A stretch of 30,041 nt of DNA. Origin: Rhizophagus sp. LPA8_4_AMF. Taxonomy: Eukaryota; Glomeromycota; Glomeromycetes; Glomerales; Glomeraceae. This document shows positions 29,904-30,041 of this stretch, piece by piece. Position numbers and translations under genes: made by a program. Below the pieces are notes generated by a model, which was not told the origin of the DNA, did not search any database, and was given only the letters and a program-made list of their open reading frames with translations. Numbering within the stretch: position 1 is the stretch's first letter; each line of letters opens with the position of its first letter. The stretch is taken from NCBI GenBank assembly GCA_021464525.1, contig JADRCO010000594.1, forward strand, positions 1 through 30,041, written 5' to 3'.

Positions 29904-30041
29904 GTAGCGAGTATGCGTATTTTGACCAAAAAAATTGGGTAGGTCTTTTTTAAATAATTTTAGTTAACTAGGTAAACGGGAACCGTTGAAAGTCCGTCGC
30001 ATAATTAAATCATGGCGCAGTGGCTTGTTTAAAAATAAATA

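Noticed and set aside
30013-30041. TGGCGCAGTGGCTTG, like a tRNA or SINE A box
   Set aside because: It is cut off by the window end. There is no acceptor stem or B box to support a tRNA or SINE.

Overview
The window looks like nuclear DNA of an arbuscular mycorrhizal fungus (Glomeromycotina), most likely Rhizophagus or a close relative. The flanks are very AT-rich and gene density is low. Introns are short, with GTAAGT/TTTCAG borders and yeast-like TACTAAC branch motifs. The dominant content is a locally expanded kinase-like family of the type abundant in Rhizophagus: an N-terminal CxxC-x9-CxxC knuckle, the WTSGN..ID..I...QLNA..LEWI linker, then a TKL/Sel1-associated-like kinase fold. The organism call comes from recognising this family, not from a database search.

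Kinase-like family. Three copies look intact: 11569-13157 (+), 18405-20028 (-) and 26656-28230 (+). Each has two coding exons split at the same phase-0 junction and encodes about 411-418 residues. All three keep the glycine loop, the VALK lysine and the APE motif. All three carry HGN where an active kinase has HRD, and Gln at the expected alpha-C Glu. The whole subfamily may therefore be pseudokinases. At least five decayed pieces surround them: 1381-2430 (+), 4557-4919 (-), 5785-7134 (+), 7518-7712 (-) and 17322-17905 (+). Intron and upstream sequence is shared between copies, so the expansion happened by DNA duplication and not by retrocopying.

Layout. 1-1380: AT-rich, with low-complexity repeats, a GC-richer patch and a small inverted-repeat element. 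1381-2430: kinase relic. 2430-4220: intergenic, with a small inverted-repeat element and a polypyrimidine tract. 4220-7715: kinase debris, with duplicated promoter-like DNA and a 144-bp element inserted with an 8-bp target duplication. 7715-10930: mostly intergenic. 10937-13157: intact kinase-like gene with TATA box and 5'UTR intron. 13160-15250: repeats and small inverted-repeat elements. 15258-16640: two small possible genes (-). 16900-17905: inverted-repeat element, one arm of a large inverted duplication, and a kinase relic. 18405-20028: intact kinase-like gene (-) with an element in its intron. 20811-21044: a short proline-rich, TPP-motif protein. 21050-26500: mostly empty AT-rich DNA, with the second arm of the inverted duplication, a decayed coding-like stretch and an 11-bp tandem repeat. 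26656-28230: intact kinase-like gene (+). 28430-30041: two small elements (one with perfect 8-bp target duplications) and a CCAAT/TATA promoter facing off the right edge.

No tRNA, rRNA, CRISPR array or complete autonomous transposon was recognised. The small inverted-repeat elements are non-autonomous and belong to several families. Gene-to-gene function beyond the kinase-like family (presumed signalling or scaffolding) cannot be deduced here.
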